Assembly: GCA_030587605.1 (NCBI GenBank)
Contig: JAUQYT010000169.1
Location: 1 to 6,332, forward strand
Length of the DNA stretch: 6,332 nucleotides
Direction of reading: 5' to 3'
Source: Candidatus Njordarchaeum guaymasense
Lineage (GTDB): Archaea; Asgardarchaeota; Njordarchaeia; Njordarchaeales; Njordarchaeaceae
The notes under the pieces are model-generated. The model was not told where the DNA came from. It searched no databases and saw only the letters and a list, made by a program, of their open reading frames with translations. Position numbers and translations under genes: made by a program. Below are positions 5,585-6,332 of the stretch, piece after piece (position 1 is the first letter of the stretch; each line of letters starts with the position of its first letter).

Positions 5585-6067
5585 TTAACGTATCTTCAGT
5601 TCTAGGCTCACCATGTCTCCTTTCTTGAAACCCATCTTATGGAAGAATCTCAGCAGGTTCCAGTCGTTCCACCTAACAAGCGTGTAAACCACATTCACCC
5701 CTTCTATCCCTCCTTCCTTTGCCTCAGGTCTCTCCTCCTTTCCCGTACGCCTGAAGTTCTCTATGAGGCTCTTGAAGAGGGTCTTCCCGACGCCTCTGTT
5801 CTGGTAGTCAGGATCCACGCCTATCGTGTCTATCCATCCCACAGTGTCTGGCACTCCGAACTCCCATCCGCTCACATAGCCCAGTATGAAGCCAACAACC
5901 TTTCCGTCTATTTCTGCGGCTAGGGCTGGTCTTGGATAGATGTCAGCGTATCCTATCTTCCTTCTCCAATATTCACGCCTCGCCTTTCCCAGAATTTTTC
6001 TGTCGATCTCCACTACAGCGTCTAGGTCACTTTCGGTGAGGGCTCTAATCTTCAATCCAGCTTTCAT
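5585..6067 (-). CDS. GNAT-family N-acetyltransferase (RimI-like)
   Basis: This 160-residue protein carries the GNAT fold that transfers acetyl from acetyl-CoA to an amine. It opens with the typical KIRALTESDLDAVVEID. The acetyl-CoA pyrophosphate-binding motif A is at about 79-102, with IDTIGVDPDYQ followed by the Q-x-R-G-x-G loop (Q89, R91, G92, G94). Motif B is at about 137-147 with RFFHKMGF. Residues 106-123 form a charged loop before the VNVVYTLV strand. The substrate may be a protein N-terminus, as for archaeal RimI/Ard1, or a small molecule; sequence alone does not decide. The start ATG at 6067 has GAGG a few bases upstream. It lies on the same strand as the cupin gene with a 74-base gap, and that gene has its own promoter candidate, so a shared operon is uncertain. 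Confidence 0.9.
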   Translation of the reverse strand: MKAGLKIRALTESDLDAVVEIDRKILGKARREYWRRKIGYADIYPRPALAAEIDGKVVGFILGYVSGWEFGVPDTVGWIDTIGVDPDYQNRGVGKTLFKSLIENFRRTGKEERPEAKEGGIEGVNVVYTLVRWNDWNLLRFFHKMGFKKGDMVSLELKIR

Positions 6068-6102
6068 GTCCGAGCCTCTGAGTATGCGATGTTTTGGCTA
6101 TT

Positions 6103-6110
6103 AGTTAAAA
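6103..6110 (-). promoter_or_regulatory. possible TATA element of the GNAT gene
   Basis: An AT-rich stretch, TTTTAACT on the minus strand, lies about 38 bases before the ATG at 6067, the right distance for a start site near 6080. No other support. Confidence 0.35.
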
Positions 6111-6136
6111 CTTTTGTGCGCCTAAGTATTTCATGT

Positions 6137-6142
6137 AAAAAA
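6137..6142 (-). terminator. T6 tract downstream of the M29-like gene
   Basis: The minus strand has six T in a row 7 bases after the stop codon at 6150-6152, in a pyrimidine-rich CCCCCTC context. It fits an archaeal U-rich terminator; no hairpin is visible. Confidence 0.4.
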
Positions 6143-6149
6143 GAGGGGG

Positions 6150-6332
6150 TTAGACGGTGAACTTGCCCTTCTTGACTAGGGGCTTTCCGTCCAGTTTCAC
6201 TGTGGGTTTCGAAACCGTGACGTTGAACATCCAGCTGCTTTCGTTCTCTCCGCCGAGCTCTCTGTTGTCGCCTATGCCTATGGTGGCTGTTCCGAGGACG
6301 ATGGGGTTGTAGAGGAATCCTGTCTTGGCTTT
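6150..6332 (-). CDS. C-terminal end of an M29 aminopeptidase-like protein (partial)
   Basis: The minus strand reads open from the window edge for 60 residues to a TAA at 6150-6152. The residues YNPIVLGTATIGIGDN, GGEN and KPTVKLDGKPLV resemble the C-terminal part of M29 metallopeptidases (aminopeptidase T/AmpS), where the pattern is LGT-x-H-x-x-x-GDN, FGG, H-x-D and PTV-x-x-DG. The match is from memory of the family and covers a short piece. Where the family has metal-binding His and H-x-D, this protein seems to have Thr and M-F-N, so it may be a non-peptidase relative or I may be misaligning. The start and most of the gene are outside the window. Confidence 0.6.
   Translation of the reverse strand, partial: KAKTGFLYNPIVLGTATIGIGDNRELGGENESSWMFNVTVSKPTVKLDGKPLVKKGKFTV

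Noticed and set aside
1..6332. CRISPR array, insertion sequence with terminal inverted repeats, riboswitch or rRNA
   Set aside because: I saw no regularly spaced repeats, no transposase motifs, no terminal inverted repeats around the 1185-bp unit and no recognisable aptamer core.

Overview
The window looks archaeal. It carries a UMP kinase of the archaeal PyrH type, TATA-like elements about 25 bases ahead of plausible transcript starts, GGAGG ribosome binding sites in front of both ATG and TTG starts, a tRNA gene with an encoded CCA, and an AbrB-PIN (VapBC) pair. A mesophilic or moderately thermophilic Thermoproteota/Bathyarchaeia-like organism is my guess; nothing here fixes the lineage.

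Layout. Bases 1-33 are the 3' end of a tRNA gene on the + strand. Bases 173-2191 (minus) hold a 672-residue protein that I cannot name: an N-terminal region that may be a winged helix, a PIN nuclease domain with all four acidic residues, a charged coiled coil and two C-terminal membrane segments. Bases 2351-2641 are a headless copy of the last third of a metallo-beta-lactamase (MBL) fold gene. Bases 2683-3395 are an overlapping vapB-vapC toxin-antitoxin operon. Bases 3536-4372 are the intact MBL-fold gene whose tail was copied. All of these protein genes are on the minus strand. The block from the tRNA end to the MBL stop codon has an accessory character: two PIN nucleases, a gene remnant, a 291-bp direct repeat, and a visibly AT-richer gene beside the tRNA.

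The right part (4373-6332) is ordinary chromosome: pyrH (UMP kinase, +), a single-domain cupin (minus, converging with pyrH, stops 8 bases apart), a GNAT acetyltransferase (minus), and the C-terminal end of a probable M29-aminopeptidase-like protein (minus, cut by the window edge).

The main point of interest is the geometry around vapBC. The toxin-antitoxin pair sits between two in-register copies of the MBL 3' end, about 88% identical by hand count, 1185 bp apart, and only the upstream copy is complete. This is what results when a segment enters at the 3' end of a gene and brings its own version of that end. The differences between copies are mostly synonymous, so they probably diverged as working genes before being brought together. 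The membrane-anchored PIN protein next to the tRNA is the other candidate for an undescribed defence or stress system.
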